DNA of 24,420 nucleotides from JALZVT01 sp964634815 (GCA_964634815.1 CAZWMD010000061.1:1-24420); one strand, 5' to 3'. Counted from the stretch's first letter, positions 1 through 9,179 are shown. The notes: generated from the letters alone by a model not told the origin. Numbers and translations: made by a program.

Positions 1-3000
1 CCGAATTTCGACCATCAGCACTCGTATCGTCGGAGAAGACATCGTCACCAAAGCCAAAGGTAATACTGTCGCCAAAGGCAACGTAGTAATCACCGACACC
101 CACCGCACTCACTGAGTCTGTCACATCACCACCGGTTTGCTCGACAGAGTTTTCGTCGACCAAAACAATGCTAATGCTGTGTTCCGCTAGCGAAACACCC
201 GCAAAGCTTGCGGTATAAGGCGCACTGGTAACAATCTGTTCGCTACCACCACCAGCGGCTCCGCCATCCAGCTCAAATTTCACACCCCAACCCGCATGAT
301 CAACACTATCAAGACAGGTGAATGTCTCGACCTCTATTGTTGTTGATGTTTGCAAGTCATCTGATCGCGGTGTCGAAATCTGGGTACTGGGGAATATCTG
401 ACAATCAGATACTCTGAAGCTCTGCTGGGGACCAAAACCCGTCGGATTGAAGTTCGGATTGGTGCTCAAGACGATCTTGTCTATGTAGGTTCCGTCCTCC
501 CGCATCCACGCATCTACCGTATGAAGACCTACCGTATTCACGTCAACAAAGTCCGATCCATCGCTCCATTGGTAACTAAGCGGCGTGGTCCTTGGGATCC
601 CGATATTTGTACCGCCAGTGCTCTCGATACTGTCTAATCCAACATGGACGGAATCTGAGCCACCTCTTACTCCAACCCCGCGGACCCATATGTAGTGTCT
701 GCCCGTTGTCACAAACTCAACTTCGTAGCTCAACTGAGGCGAGGAGTTTGCGTAGTTAGACAAAAACGAGTCGCCATCGTCTGGAAGAGTCTGCATTGCG
801 GCTGCGCCAGAGAATCCGGCAACGGGGGACGCAGGGATCTCCCATACATCGCCAGATCGAGCAATATTGCTATGGAAACTCTCACCTTCTACTGAGACTA
901 CGGCATCGGGACCAGAGTCTTGCAGGAACGGCGACTGGCTCTGTGGTAGCACCAAGATCGTTACTGTCTCGGTATCGGTTTGATTCGATTGATCCGTCGC
1001 GATAAAGGTTATTGAGAATGGACTATCCACAGATCGTCCAACTGCAGGCGTCCACTGGAACACACCACTTGACGTATCGAAGCTCGCCCCTGCTGGCACA
1101 CCGCTGGCGCTGAGCGCTGGGCTACCATCGTCGTCTGTCGCCGTTACGGTAAACACCAGAGGCGAGTTTTCAGCAACCATCTGCTGCCCGATAGGATCCA
1201 GTACGGGTGGTTCATCATCACTAACTGTTATCTGAACCACTTCAGAGTCAGTCTGATTGCTGCCGTCGGTTGCAACAAACGTCACATTGAACGTTCCAGC
1301 GCTACCGTCCGGGGGTGTCCAGCTAAAGACTCCACTGGCTGTATCAAAGTTTGCGCCAGCAGGAACGCCTGTTGCACTCAGTACTGGCGTATCGATGTCA
1401 TCGGTTGCGGTCACGGTAAAGCTGAGCGGCGCTTCTTCCGCAACACTTTGCGGTCCGATTGGATTGAGGACTGGTGGCTGATCGCCACCGCCTGAACCCG
1501 TTACGGTGATTGCAACAGTCTCATCATCAGTCTGATTGCTGCTGTCCGTCGCTGTGAAAGTGACATTGACTACGCCAATATCACTCGTAGTTGGCGTCCA
1601 CAAGAACTCACCGGTCGCAGGGTCAAAGCTCGCCTGATTCGGCAGGTTCGTCGCAGTAAGCGTTGGCGTGCTGATGTCATCGGTTGCACTAACAAAGAAA
1701 CTCAATTGTGTGCCTGAGACAACGTTCTGAGGTCCAATGGGATCCAGCACTGGAGGCTGATCGCCACCATTCGAGGAGCAGGTACTTTCCGCAGGACCCG
1801 TCCCCGTGGGCACAAAGTTCGGATCAGTTGTCAAAAGAATCTTATCAACATAGGCGCCATCCTCACGCATCCAAATCTGCAAGGAATGCAGTCCAGCGCT
1901 TGTGACGTTTACCGTGTCGGCACCATCGCTCCATTCGTAGCCTGATGTGCGAGGAATACCTATCGCCCGAGCCGTGGAAATCTCGGCACCATCCAGACCA
2001 AAGTGCACCGAATCAGAACCACCTGAAACACCATGACCACGGACCCACACATAGTGGGTACCCGTTGCCGCGAAGGTAGCGGTAACACTCAACTCTGGAG
2101 AGGTCGCAGCATAGTTGGTAAGGATCGCGTCTCTGTTATCAGGCAATGCCTGCAAGGCCGCTGAACCAGAAAAGCCGGACACAGGATTAGAAGGTACCAA
2201 CCAGGTATCGCCAGACCTTGGAATATTGGTTGGGAAGCTCTCAGCCTCGATGGTCAGCAAGAATTCTCCACTGTCAGACTGCTGGAACGAGCACACGCCG
2301 CCACCGCCGACACTGGACACCGTAATCACGACGTTCTCCGAATCCGTCTGATTTGCACTGTCAGTTGCAGTGAAAGTAACCGTATAGGTTCCTGCATCAC
2401 CCGGCACGGGCGTCCAGTCAAACTCTCCAGTAATCTCATTGAACGTTGCGCCCGTTGGTAGGCCGCTGACACTCAGCGTTGGCGCACCATTGTCATCGTC
2501 TGCTGAAACGGTGAACGCAAGCAAAGAGCCTTCATCGACTTGCTGCGCTCCGATCGGGGCGAGAACAGGCGGCTGATCTCCTGAACCGGCACACACACTT
2601 TCGGCCGGTCCAATGCCCGTAGGGATGAACCCGGGATCGTTAGTGATCACCATCTTATCAACGTAGGTGCCATCTTCTCGAACCCAGATATTTACCGGGT
2701 GTATGCCAGTGGAAGAGACATCGATGGTGTGACTGCCGTCGCTCCATTCATAGCCACCGGTTCGAGGAATACCAATTCCGGCGCTCGATGCCGATTCGAC
2801 CCCATCAATGCCGGCATGGAGAGAATCTGACCCGCCGCTGATACCAACGCCACGTAACCACACAAAATGCTGACCTGAAGCCTGGAATTCAGCATTTGCG
2901 ATCAACTCTGACGCCGCACCTGCATAGTTCGACGGGAAGAAAGTGCCGTTATCTGGAAGGGTTTGGAGTGCTGCCTGACCTGAAAAACCAGGAATCAGGT

Positions 3001-6000
3001 TGCCTGGGACTACCCAATCATCGCCTGCCCTGCCAATTCTGGTTGGGAAATTTTCTGCTTCTATCGACAAAAGGAAAGAACCGCTAGACGCCTGCTGGAA
3101 GGAACAACTACCCGCCGCAGAGACGGTGATTTGCACTTCTTCGTCATCGGTTTGGTTAGCCGTATCAGTGGCCGTGAAGGTCACATTGAAGACCCCGGCA
3201 TCACCAGCTGCAGGCGTCCAGTTGAATTCACCCGTTGCTGCATCAAACGTGGCACCAGCAGGAACATTTGTCGCACTCAGTGTCGGCGAACCGTTGTCGT
3301 CCGTCGCAGAAACCACAAAGCTCAGCAGAACTCCCTCTGTTGCAGATCGTGCGCCAATATTGTCCAGCACCGGTGGAGCATCAGCTCCCACCGTGATTAC
3401 CACAAGCTCTGCATCCGTTTGATTTGCGCTATCGGTTGCAATGAAGGTGACATCGAACGTACCGGATGTGCCCGCACCGGGAATCCAGTCAAATTCACCC
3501 GTCGTTGAATTGAAGTCTGCGCCCGGAGGTAAATCGACGGTACTGAGACTGGGTATTCCATTATCGTCTGTTGCGGTGACTACAAAGTTAAGTAGCTCAC
3601 CCTCTTCGACAGATTGTGGACCAATCTCGTCCAACACCGGCGGCAAGTCTCCCGCAATGCCACATACACTCTCTGGTGGGCCTATGCCGGTTGGAACAAA
3701 ATTTGGATTGGTAGTGAGAAGGACTTTATCGATGTAGGTGCCGTCTTCGCGCATCCAGGCCTGAAGGGTATGGATGCCCTGATTCCCAACGTCCAACGTG
3801 TGTGAACCGTTACTCCATTCGTAACCTGAAGTACGCGGAATAGTAATGCCTGCAGATGTAGGTACTTCTTCGCCGTCAATTCCAACGTGCAGGGAATCTC
3901 CGCCACCGTTAATACCGTGACCTCGAACCCAGACATAGTGTGTGCCGGTTGCTGAAAAGTTAGCGACTGCAGATATCTCTGGAGAAGTCTGGGCAAAGTT
4001 AGTTGAAACAAAGGTGCCATTGTCAGGCAGCGCCTGCAGTGCTGCAGTACCCGAGAAACCCTGAACCGGACTATTTGGCACTTGCCAGGTATCACCCAAT
4101 CGAGAAATGTTCCCCGGGAAGTTCTCGGCCTCAATAACCAACAGAGAATCGCCGCCATTTGCCTGAATGTACGAGCAACTACCAACAGAGGTTACTGTTA
4201 TGGTTACTACCTCTTCATCGAAGCCATTTGAGCTATCAGTCGCTCTAAACGTCACATCCACAGAACCAACGTCCCCAAGTCCAGGCGTCCATGAAAAAAC
4301 GCCTGTCCCAGGTGTGAAACTCGCAGAGCCAGGCAAATCAACGGCGCTGAGCGTTGGAATGTCTGCATCATCGGTAGCGGTCACAGTGAACTCGAGCAAC
4401 GCACCCACCAGCACACTCTGTGGGCCGATAGGATTTAGCACGGGAGGCTGATCGCCCGCTACAGTAATCGTGACAACCTCGTCGTCGGTCTGACCAACGT
4501 TGTCGGTAGCCGTGAATGTGACGTCCACAGTACCTATATCAGCAACGCCAGGTGTCCACTCAAACAAGCCTGTTGCTGGCGAAAAGGTGGCGCCGCCTGG
4601 CAGGTTTGTAGCACTCAGCGTCGGTGAGCCTCCGCCATCAGATGCAGTGACCACAAAGCTAAGAAGTACATTTGCGGTAGCCGTTTGGGGCCCAATGGGA
4701 TCAAGCACCGGCGGCGAATCACCAGTGACCGTGACCTCAATTGTTTCTTCGTTTATCTGGTTAAAGCTGTCAGTAGCGCGGAACGTCACCAAATGCGTAC
4801 CAATATCCTGGGCTCCCGGGGTCCAGTCGAACACGCCAGAAGTCGTGTTGAACGTAGCTCCGACTGGCAGTGACATCACCCCAAGCGTTGGTGTACTGAC
4901 ATCGTCAGTTGCGGTCACTGTGAACGTCAGGGCGTTACCTGTTTCCGCATTTCTGTCACCAATGCTATCGAGCACTGGTACTGCATCACCAAGAGGTCCG
5001 CAGGAACTTTCCGCTGGCCCAACACCAGTCGGCACAAAATTAGGATTTGTCGTTACAACAATTTTGTCGAAGAAAATACCGTCTTCTCGCATCCAGGCTT
5101 CAACGGAATGCACACCCAGAGTGTCAACCGGGAAGTTATCTGTGCCATTGCTCCAAACCAGGTTGTTGCCTGCAGCGAGATCAACGGTCCTGCTTGACAC
5201 AAAGGGGATGTCATCAAGCCCAACATGCATGGAGTTACCCGCACCGTTTTGCCCGCGGCCCCGCACCCAAACGTGATGTGTACCCGTGGCCGCAAACTCA
5301 GCATTGGCACTCAGTTCTGGCGCAATATTGTGATAGTTGATGTTGATAACATCACCATCATCCGGTCCCACCTGAAGAATCCCAGGTCCGGAAAAGCCTG
5401 CTGGATGATTCTCGACCAGCTCCCAGGCATCACCCGAAAGAGGGGTATTCACCGGGAAGTGTTCCGCCTCAATAGATAAGAAAAAGTCACCGCTGGTGTC
5501 CTGCTTGAAGAAGCAGGATCCGGTGCCTGTCACGGTGATCGTAATTTCTTCTCTACTCGTTTGATTGGCACTATCAACCGCGAAAAACGTCATTACATAG
5601 TCGCGCGCCTGGCCAGGCGCAGGAGTCCAGTCGAAGGCTCCCGTTGCCTGATCAAATACCGCACCGTTTGGCAGATTTACGACGTCGAAAGTTACAACGC
5701 CGTTGTCATCACTGCCCGTGACAACAAAATTCAGATTTGCCCCTTCAGCAACCGTCTGGTCTCCGATTGGGTCGAGCACAGGAATGAGATCATCGCCGCC
5801 AGGGCTCTCTGGAGGTCCAAGGCCAACCGGTTCCCAGTTTGGGTCTGTCGTCAGGACAATTTTATCAATGTAAATGCCGTCCTCACGCATCCAGACCTGC
5901 AATGAGTGTGTGCCTACAGAATCTACCTCGATGACGCGGTTGCCGTTGCTCCAGGTGTAGCCTGGCGTACGCAGCAGTCCGTAATCTTCTGTATCCAGGC

Positions 6001-6400
6001 CTTCCTGGCGGTCAAAGCCAATGTGCAAGGAGTCCGAACTCGCGTTTGGCGCATGCCCACGGTAGTGAACGAAGTGGGTACCCGTGGCCACCATCTGCAC
6101 GTCAAAGCTAATCTCGGGTGACGTCTCGGAGTAGTCTTCCGGAAAAAACCCGCCGTTGTCTGGCTGGGCGCGTAAATCACCAGCACCAGAAAAATTACCA
6201 ATCGGGACTGTAGGACTTTCCCAGGCATCCCCTCCGCGAGGCGTATTGCTTGTGTAGTTCTCGACTTCTATCGTCAACAACTGTGGCCCAGAGCTGTCTT
6301 GCAGAAACGCCGCTGAAACAGGGTTTGACGAGAGTCCCAAAGAAACCAGTGCTACAAAACCCACATATCGAGGTTTTAAAAGGCGCATAAAGGTATTCAT
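1..6400 (-). CDS. Giant secreted multi-module SGNH/GDSL hydrolase (C-terminus beyond window)
   Basis: The minus frame from ATG 6400 stays open to the left edge (2133 codons) with no stop in the window. Residues 1-30 form a signal peptide (basic start, hydrophobic VGFVALVSLGL, SA-A cleavage). The mature protein alternates six copies of a 160-175 residue carbohydrate-binding-like module with ten He_PIG-type Ig-like domains in the order C-P-C-PPP-C-PP-C-P-C-PPP-C. A beta-rich linker (about 95-410) follows, then the start of an SGNH hydrolase with VAFGDSITFG (62-82), whose Ser is the expected nucleophile. This suggests an exported esterase that binds and deacylates a polysaccharide. The frame was read by hand and is in exact register at both ends. 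A second in-frame ATG at 6388 is possible; neither start has a strong ribosome site. The remaining catalytic residues lie outside the window, so activity is inferred. It is divergent from the O-acyltransferase operon. Confidence 0.9.
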   Translation of the reverse strand, partial: MNTFMRLLKPRYVGFVALVSLGLSSNPVSAAFLQDSSGPQLLTIEVENYTSNTPRGGDAWESPTVPIGNFSGAGDLRAQPDNGGFFPEDYSETSPEISFDVQMVATGTHFVHYRGHAPNASSDSLHIGFDRQEGLDTEDYGLLRTPGYTWSNGNRVIEVDSVGTHSLQVWMREDGIYIDKIVLTTDPNWEPVGLGPPESPGGDDLIPVLDPIGDQTVAEGANLNFVVTGSDDNGVVTFDVVNLPNGAVFDQATGAFDWTPAPGQARDYVMTFFAVDSANQTSREEITITVTGTGSCFFKQDTSGDFFLSIEAEHFPVNTPLSGDAWELVENHPAGFSGPGILQVGPDDGDVININYHNIAPELSANAEFAATGTHHVWVRGRGQNGAGNSMHVGLDDIPFVSSRTVDLAAGNNLVWSNGTDNFPVDTLGVHSVEAWMREDGIFFDKIVVTTNPNFVPTGVGPAESSCGPLGDAVPVLDSIGDRNAETGNALTFTVTATDDVSTPTLGVMSLPVGATFNTTSGVFDWTPGAQDIGTHLVTFRATDSFNQINEETIEVTVTGDSPPVLDPIGPQTATANVLLSFVVTASDGGGSPTLSATNLPGGATFSPATGLFEWTPGVADIGTVDVTFTATDNVGQTDDEVVTITVAGDQPPVLNPIGPQSVLVGALLEFTVTATDDADIPTLSAVDLPGSASFTPGTGVFSWTPGLGDVGSVDVTFRATDSSNGFDEEVVTITVTSVGSCSYIQANGGDSLLVIEAENFPGNISRLGDTWQVPNSPVQGFSGTAALQALPDNGTFVSTNFAQTSPEISAVANFSATGTHYVWVRGHGINGGGDSLHVGIDGEEVPTSAGITIPRTSGYEWSNGSHTLDVGNQGIHTLQAWMREDGTYIDKVLLTTNPNFVPTGIGPPESVCGIAGDLPPVLDEIGPQSVEEGELLNFVVTATDDNGIPSLSTVDLPPGADFNSTTGEFDWIPGAGTSGTFDVTFIATDSANQTDAELVVITVGADAPPVLDNIGARSATEGVLLSFVVSATDDNGSPTLSATNVPAGATFDAATGEFNWTPAAGDAGVFNVTFTATDTANQTDDEEVQITVSAAGSCSFQQASSGSFLLSIEAENFPTRIGRAGDDWVVPGNLIPGFSGQAALQTLPDNGTFFPSNYAGAASELIANAEFQASGQHFVWLRGVGISGGSDSLHAGIDGVESASSAGIGIPRTGGYEWSDGSHTIDVSSTGIHPVNIWVREDGTYVDKMVITNDPGFIPTGIGPAESVCAGSGDQPPVLAPIGAQQVDEGSLLAFTVSADDDNGAPTLSVSGLPTGATFNEITGEFDWTPVPGDAGTYTVTFTATDSANQTDSENVVITVSSVGGGGVCSFQQSDSGEFLLTIEAESFPTNIPRSGDTWLVPSNPVSGFSGSAALQALPDNRDAILTNYAATSPELSVTATFAATGTHYVWVRGHGVSGGSDSVHFGLDGAEISTARAIGIPRTSGYEWSDGADTVNVTSAGLHSLQIWMREDGAYVDKILLTTDPNFVPTGTGPAESTCSSNGGDQPPVLDPIGPQNVVSGTQLSFFVSATDDISTPTLTATNLPNQASFDPATGEFLWTPTTSDIGVVNVTFTATDSSNQTDDETVAITVTGSGGGDQPPVLNPIGPQSVAEEAPLSFTVTATDDIDTPVLSATGVPAGANFDTASGVFSWTPPDGSAGTFNVTFVATDGSNQTDSEVVQITVSDDEPPVLDPIGQQMVAENSPLVFTVTATDDDGSPALSASGVPAGASFDTSSGVFQWTPAVGRSVDSPFSITFIATDQSNQTDTETVTILVLPQSQSPFLQDSGPDAVVSVEGESFHSNIARSGDVWEIPASPVAGFSGAAAMQTLPDDGDSFLSNYANSSPQLSYEVEFVTTGRHYIWVRGVGVRGGSDSVHVGLDSIESTGGTNIGIPRTTPLSYQWSDGSDFVDVNTVGLHTVDAWMREDGTYIDKIVLSTNPNFNPTGFGPQQSFRVSDCQIFPSTQISTPRSDDLQTSTTIEVETFTCLDSVDHAGWGVKFELDGGAAGGGSEQIVTSAPYTASFAGVSLAEHSISIVLVDENSVEQTGGDVTDSVSAVGVGDYYVAFGDSITFGFGDDVFSDDTSADGRNS
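2..93 (-). other. N-terminal edge of SGNH/GDSL hydrolase domain
   Basis: Reading the minus strand from 91 gives DYYVAFGDSITFGFGDD. The GDSI motif preceded by a hydrophobic strand is block I of SGNH/GDSL esterases. The preceding region (about 95-410) is beta-rich and contains a Cys pair. Only about 30 residues of the catalytic domain are visible, so the block V Asp-x-x-His cannot be checked. A motif match this complete, placed after accessory domains, makes the family call fairly safe; the substrate is unknown. Confidence 0.8.
415..6280 (-). repeat. Six carbohydrate-binding-like modules (CBM6/GH115_C-like)
   Basis: Approximate copies on the minus strand are 6280-5804, 5525-4999, 4180-3655, 3115-2590, 2296-1775 and 945-415. 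Each runs from a strand such as SIEAENFP, through GFSGxAALQ, LPDNGT, THYVWVRGHG, SLHVGIDG and GYEWSDGSHT, to WMREDGTYIDK and PNFVPTGIGPAES. This pattern resembles the galactose-binding-like beta-sandwich modules found at the ends of glycoside hydrolases (CBM6 or GH115 C-terminal type). The family name is from memory of the pattern, not from a search. The four inner copies begin with a Cys (GSCSF) and end with a Cys (ESVC); the first and last copies lack this pair. Confidence 0.7.
957..5795 (-). repeat. Ten He_PIG-type Ig-like domains
   Basis: Ten copies of about 87 residues sit between the carbohydrate-binding-like modules. Approximate copies on the minus strand are 5795-5531, 4990-4728, 4725-4464, 4460-4190, 3651-3393, 3385-3127, 2583-2325, 1768-1503, 1489-1226 and 1222-957. 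Each opens with PPVLDPIGPQ, continues with LSFTVTATDD and LPAGATFD, has a central EFDWTP and ends VTFTATDSANQTD followed by ITV. This is the classic putative-Ig (He_PIG, cadherin-like) signature seen in large bacterial surface proteins. They probably act as rigid spacers, perhaps calcium-stabilised through the Asp-rich turns. The DNA copies have diverged, so the array is old. Confidence 0.85.
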
Positions 6401-6819
6401 CCGCTGATAATTCCATCTTTGGCAACAGGCTCTTCCTGAACTCTGTTGCTCGTTTGTTTTCGCAAAATCGCGCTCATTTGCCTCAGGGAAAAGCAATTAG
6501 TAAGAATATTCACTGATTCCCTAATCGGACTCCGCCATTCCATCTTGGAAGGCGATGTAAAGCATCGCTCTCGGAAAAAGACTGCTGCCTTCCTGTACAC
6601 CGGCCAATAACCAAGGTCTTGCCAAACTCATACAGGGACTCATACAACAATCCCAATTTAACGACACGTAATGATAAGGGACTACGGAGCCCCGAGTTAG
6701 CAGCAATTTGTATATTGAGAGGTAGTCCGCAAAACGCTTGTTCAGCACGTGAACACTCGTACAAATCACACATGTATGCCGGTTGTATTGCGCCAGTTGC
6801 CGCGTAGAGTGACCTCAGC
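6401..6819. other. Divergent intergenic region, 419 bp, no gene seen
   Basis: This spacer separates the divergent starts of the giant hydrolase and the O-acyltransferase, so it should hold promoters for both. I found no confident sigma-70 promoter. Small inverted repeats are present: 6422-6449 (7-bp stem) and 6552-6568 (GCGATG, 5-nt loop, CATCGC). Short open frames on both strands here lack ribosome sites and recognisable sequence, so none is called as a gene. Confidence 0.6.
6422..6449 (-). promoter_or_regulatory. Inverted repeat in the leader of the giant hydrolase gene
   Basis: GCAACAG (6422-6428) and CTGTTGC (6443-6449) form a perfect 7-bp stem with a 14-nt loop, about 22 nt upstream of ATG 6400. 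It could be a 5'-UTR hairpin or a protein-binding dyad. No known riboswitch consensus was recognised. A 7-bp repeat could also arise by chance. Confidence 0.3.
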
Positions 6820-8211
6820 ATGTTGTTCAATAGCCTCGAGTTTGCCTTCTTCCTGCCCTGCGTTCTGTTGGTTTACTACGCGCTAAACCCGCGTGCGCAA
6901 AATCTTTGGCTCCTTGGTGCGAGCTATGCGTTCTACGCCGCCTGGGACTGGCGATTTCTCGTCCTGATTTTCCTGAGCACCTGTGTCGATTATTTTGCCG
7001 CCAGGAAGATCTCGCGAGGTGAACACACCAAACCCTGGCTCTACCTCAGCCTTGCTTTCAACCTCGGCATGCTGGGGTTATTCAAATACTTCAACTTCTT
7101 TGTCGACAGCTTTATCGCGCTGGGTGCCACAATAGGCATGAATTTTGACACTCCTGTGCTGAGATTGCTGCCGCCAGTTGGTATTTCTTTCTACACATTT
7201 CAGACCCTGTCCTACACCATCGATGTCTACCGTAGGCAAATCAGCCCGGAAACAGACTTCTCACGGTTCGCACTCTTCGTTTCCTATTTTCCTCAGCTGG
7301 TGGCGGGTCCAATCGAACGCGCAGAGCGTTTGCTGCCGCAGATTCAAAAACGACGCACAGTGAGCGCCGACTTCCTCGCAAGCGGCCTGGTGCTAATCTT
7401 AATCGGCTTATTCAAAAAGGTTGTGATCGCTGATACCGCCGGGGTCACCGTAGACCAAATTTTTGCAGCACCCGAAGAAAAATCCTCTCTGGTACTGCTT
7501 AACGGAGTACTGCTGTTTGCACTGCAAATCTACGGGGACTTTTCTGGCTACAGCAACATCGCGCGCGGGGTGTCACGGCTCTTTGGAATTGAGCTGATGG
7601 AAAATTTCAAGACGCCGTATTTTGCGCAAAATGTCTCGGAGTTTTGGCGACGCTGGCACATATCACTGAGTGAGTGGCTACGCGACTACCTCTATATTGC
7701 TTTGGGAGGCAACCGGGCTGGCCGGTTCAAAACCTACCGAAATCTTCTTACAACCATGGTACTTGGCGGCTTGTGGCATGGCGCTGCCTGGACCTTCGTT
7801 ATCTGGGGTGTATTGCACGGGCTTTATCTTGTTGTGCATCGATTCTGGCGTTTTCTGCGCCCCACCCCTCTTTCCGGGCAACTGCCAAGGGCGCTTGCTG
7901 TCGTCACTACTTTCAGCGCAATAAGCTTTGCATGGCTGTTCTTCAGGGCTGAAGACTTAAGCCAGGCCAGCCTCTATATCACTGGCCTGCTGAGTTTTCG
8001 CGGAGACTTGGAACTGCTCCAGCTACGAAAGCTGCTTGTACTTGGGCTTCTGATTCTGCCGCTGGAATGGATCCAGTATCGAAGCAATGACAACGTACTC
8101 GGCCTTCGTCATTGTCCTGCAATCATTCGCCTGCCAATCTATGCGGCCATGTTGCTTGGCGTTGTCCTGTTGAGTACCCAGGATTCACCCTTCATCTATT
8201 TTCAGTTCTAA
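6820..8211 (+). CDS. MBOAT O-acyltransferase (AlgI/DltB/PatA-like)
   Basis: This 463-residue polytopic membrane protein matches the length and pattern of AlgI-type acyltransferases, which pass acyl (usually acetyl) groups across the inner membrane for O-acylation of exported polysaccharide or peptidoglycan. Visible signatures are ALNPRAQNLWLLGASY near the N-terminus, PPVGISFYTFQTLSYTIDVY (118-137), FPQLVAGPIERAE (157-169), EFWRRWHISLSEWLRDY (274-290) and GGLWHGAAWTFVIWG (316-330). His320 in the last motif is the expected catalytic MBOAT histidine; His280 is the other conserved one. The ribosome site before ATG 6820 is weak. The next gene starts 5 nt after the stop and is an SGNH-like partner, the usual AlgI/AlgX-type pairing. 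Substrate cannot be told: alginate genes are not present here, so another polysaccharide is likelier. Confidence 0.93.
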   Translation: MLFNSLEFAFFLPCVLLVYYALNPRAQNLWLLGASYAFYAAWDWRFLVLIFLSTCVDYFAARKISRGEHTKPWLYLSLAFNLGMLGLFKYFNFFVDSFIALGATIGMNFDTPVLRLLPPVGISFYTFQTLSYTIDVYRRQISPETDFSRFALFVSYFPQLVAGPIERAERLLPQIQKRRTVSADFLASGLVLILIGLFKKVVIADTAGVTVDQIFAAPEEKSSLVLLNGVLLFALQIYGDFSGYSNIARGVSRLFGIELMENFKTPYFAQNVSEFWRRWHISLSEWLRDYLYIALGGNRAGRFKTYRNLLTTMVLGGLWHGAAWTFVIWGVLHGLYLVVHRFWRFLRPTPLSGQLPRALAVVTTFSAISFAWLFFRAEDLSQASLYITGLLSFRGDLELLQLRKLLVLGLLILPLEWIQYRSNDNVLGLRHCPAIIRLPIYAAMLLGVVLLSTQDSPFIYFQF

Positions 8212-8216
8212 CGCCA

Positions 8217-9179
8217 ATGCCCATTTTCCAGCCACAGTTCAAAGCCTGGTTGCAGCTTCTAAAAAGGCCAACGCCAATTGCAATACTGGGCACCGTGCTG
8301 CTGCTGGAACTTCTGCTTCGCTTGCTGGTGCCAACCAACCAACACCCCGTAGGCTCGTACCACACGCCGGAGTTGCGAACCAAGGTAATGCAGCACCGGT
8401 CTGAAAAACCCTTTGATGTCCTGTTGGCCGGCAGTTCAGTGGCTGCGGTCAACTACAACCCGGAACAAATCCAGCGCGTTGCTGCTGCCCAGGAACATCA
8501 AATCTCGGTATTTAACGCAGGCATCCGTGGCTGTAACTTTATCTGTATCACACCAGCGCTAACGCAACTGTTCCTGGCAGATTCCAAGCCTCATCTGCTG
8601 ATCATCCTGGTTTCCCCCGGCGACCTGAGCGAACGGCACCGTTTCCGAATACGACAATCAAAGACCTACCTCGACGCAATCTCTGTCTCACCCGTTAAGA
8701 GGAGACTGCAAAACCTGGCCAGCAGTAGCCTGTGGATTTACGGCTTCAGAGAAGAGCTTGTGACGCTGGCCAGAACAGGGAAATGGCAATACGAAGATCT
8801 GGTTGAACAGCGTGGCTATGTGAACATGGGAAGCAAACCGCGAAAGTGGCGCAGCCCCGTATTGCACTTCGACATGAATGGTCCATCAAGTCTGGCGTTA
8901 GTGGAATTAATCCGCTACGCATCAAATAAGTCCATTGATGTGATGCTTTTGCCGAGCCTGGGTTCACCAGAACAGCGCACCCAGATCACATCAGCCGAAC
9001 AGCAAGCCTTTAACGACCTGCTACACAAAGTATCTGTCGAGGAAGGCGTCCAATTGCTTGACGAACTAACTCCACTCTCACCAAACACCTATATAGATGG
9101 TGTTCATCTCGACACTGCGTCAGCGCTTCGACAGAGCACAGCTTTGGCAGAAAAACTGCTTAAAATCAACGCGTTATGA
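8217..9179 (+). CDS. Membrane-anchored SGNH-like acyltransferase/esterase partner
   Basis: This 320-residue protein begins with one membrane anchor (PIAILGTVLLLELLLRLLV, about 20-38), placing the rest in the periplasm. FDVLLAGSSVAAVNY (66-80) gives a GSS version of SGNH block I with Ser74 as the likely nucleophile. NAGIRGCN (100-107) fits block II, and DGVH (294-297) near the C-terminus supplies the Asp/His of block V. Such proteins (AlgJ/AlgX, DltD and PatB types) take acyl groups from an MBOAT partner and place them on the glycan, or remove them. The ATG at 8217, 5 nt after the upstream stop, is preferred over an earlier in-frame codon at 8112 that lies deep inside the acyltransferase gene. 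It has no clear Shine-Dalgarno, so translational coupling is likely. Family is confident at fold level; donor versus hydrolase role is not resolved. Confidence 0.8.
   Translation: MPIFQPQFKAWLQLLKRPTPIAILGTVLLLELLLRLLVPTNQHPVGSYHTPELRTKVMQHRSEKPFDVLLAGSSVAAVNYNPEQIQRVAAAQEHQISVFNAGIRGCNFICITPALTQLFLADSKPHLLIILVSPGDLSERHRFRIRQSKTYLDAISVSPVKRRLQNLASSSLWIYGFREELVTLARTGKWQYEDLVEQRGYVNMGSKPRKWRSPVLHFDMNGPSSLALVELIRYASNKSIDVMLLPSLGSPEQRTQITSAEQQAFNDLLHKVSVEEGVQLLDELTPLSPNTYIDGVHLDTASALRQSTALAEKLLKINAL

Noticed and set aside
3682..4185. 167-codon minus-strand open frame and similar ones at 5053-5310, 2692-2895 and 5923-6228
   Set aside because: These are in another frame of the same strand as the giant gene, out of register with it; the real frame carries signal peptide, modules and GDSI motif.
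4500..5276. 258-codon plus-strand open frame, with similar shorter ones at 4167-4451, 3000-3422 and 3441-3737
   Set aside because: They are antisense to the giant hydrolase gene and their repeated Val/Thr/Ser pattern mirrors its Ig-like repeats. No ribosome sites or independent domains are seen.
957..5795. Regularly spaced similar segments as a possible CRISPR or DNA satellite
   Set aside because: The units are about 260 bp or more, similar only at protein level and in a continuous reading frame, so they are protein domains.
6510..6830. Small open frames in the 419-bp spacer, both strands (also 6619-6807)
   Set aside because: They overlap each other, lack ribosome sites and show no signal peptide or family pattern.
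8112..8216. Upstream in-frame extension of the SGNH-like gene
   Set aside because: It lies within the acyltransferase coding sequence and would place 35 unlikely residues before the membrane anchor; ATG 8217 fits the family and operon spacing.
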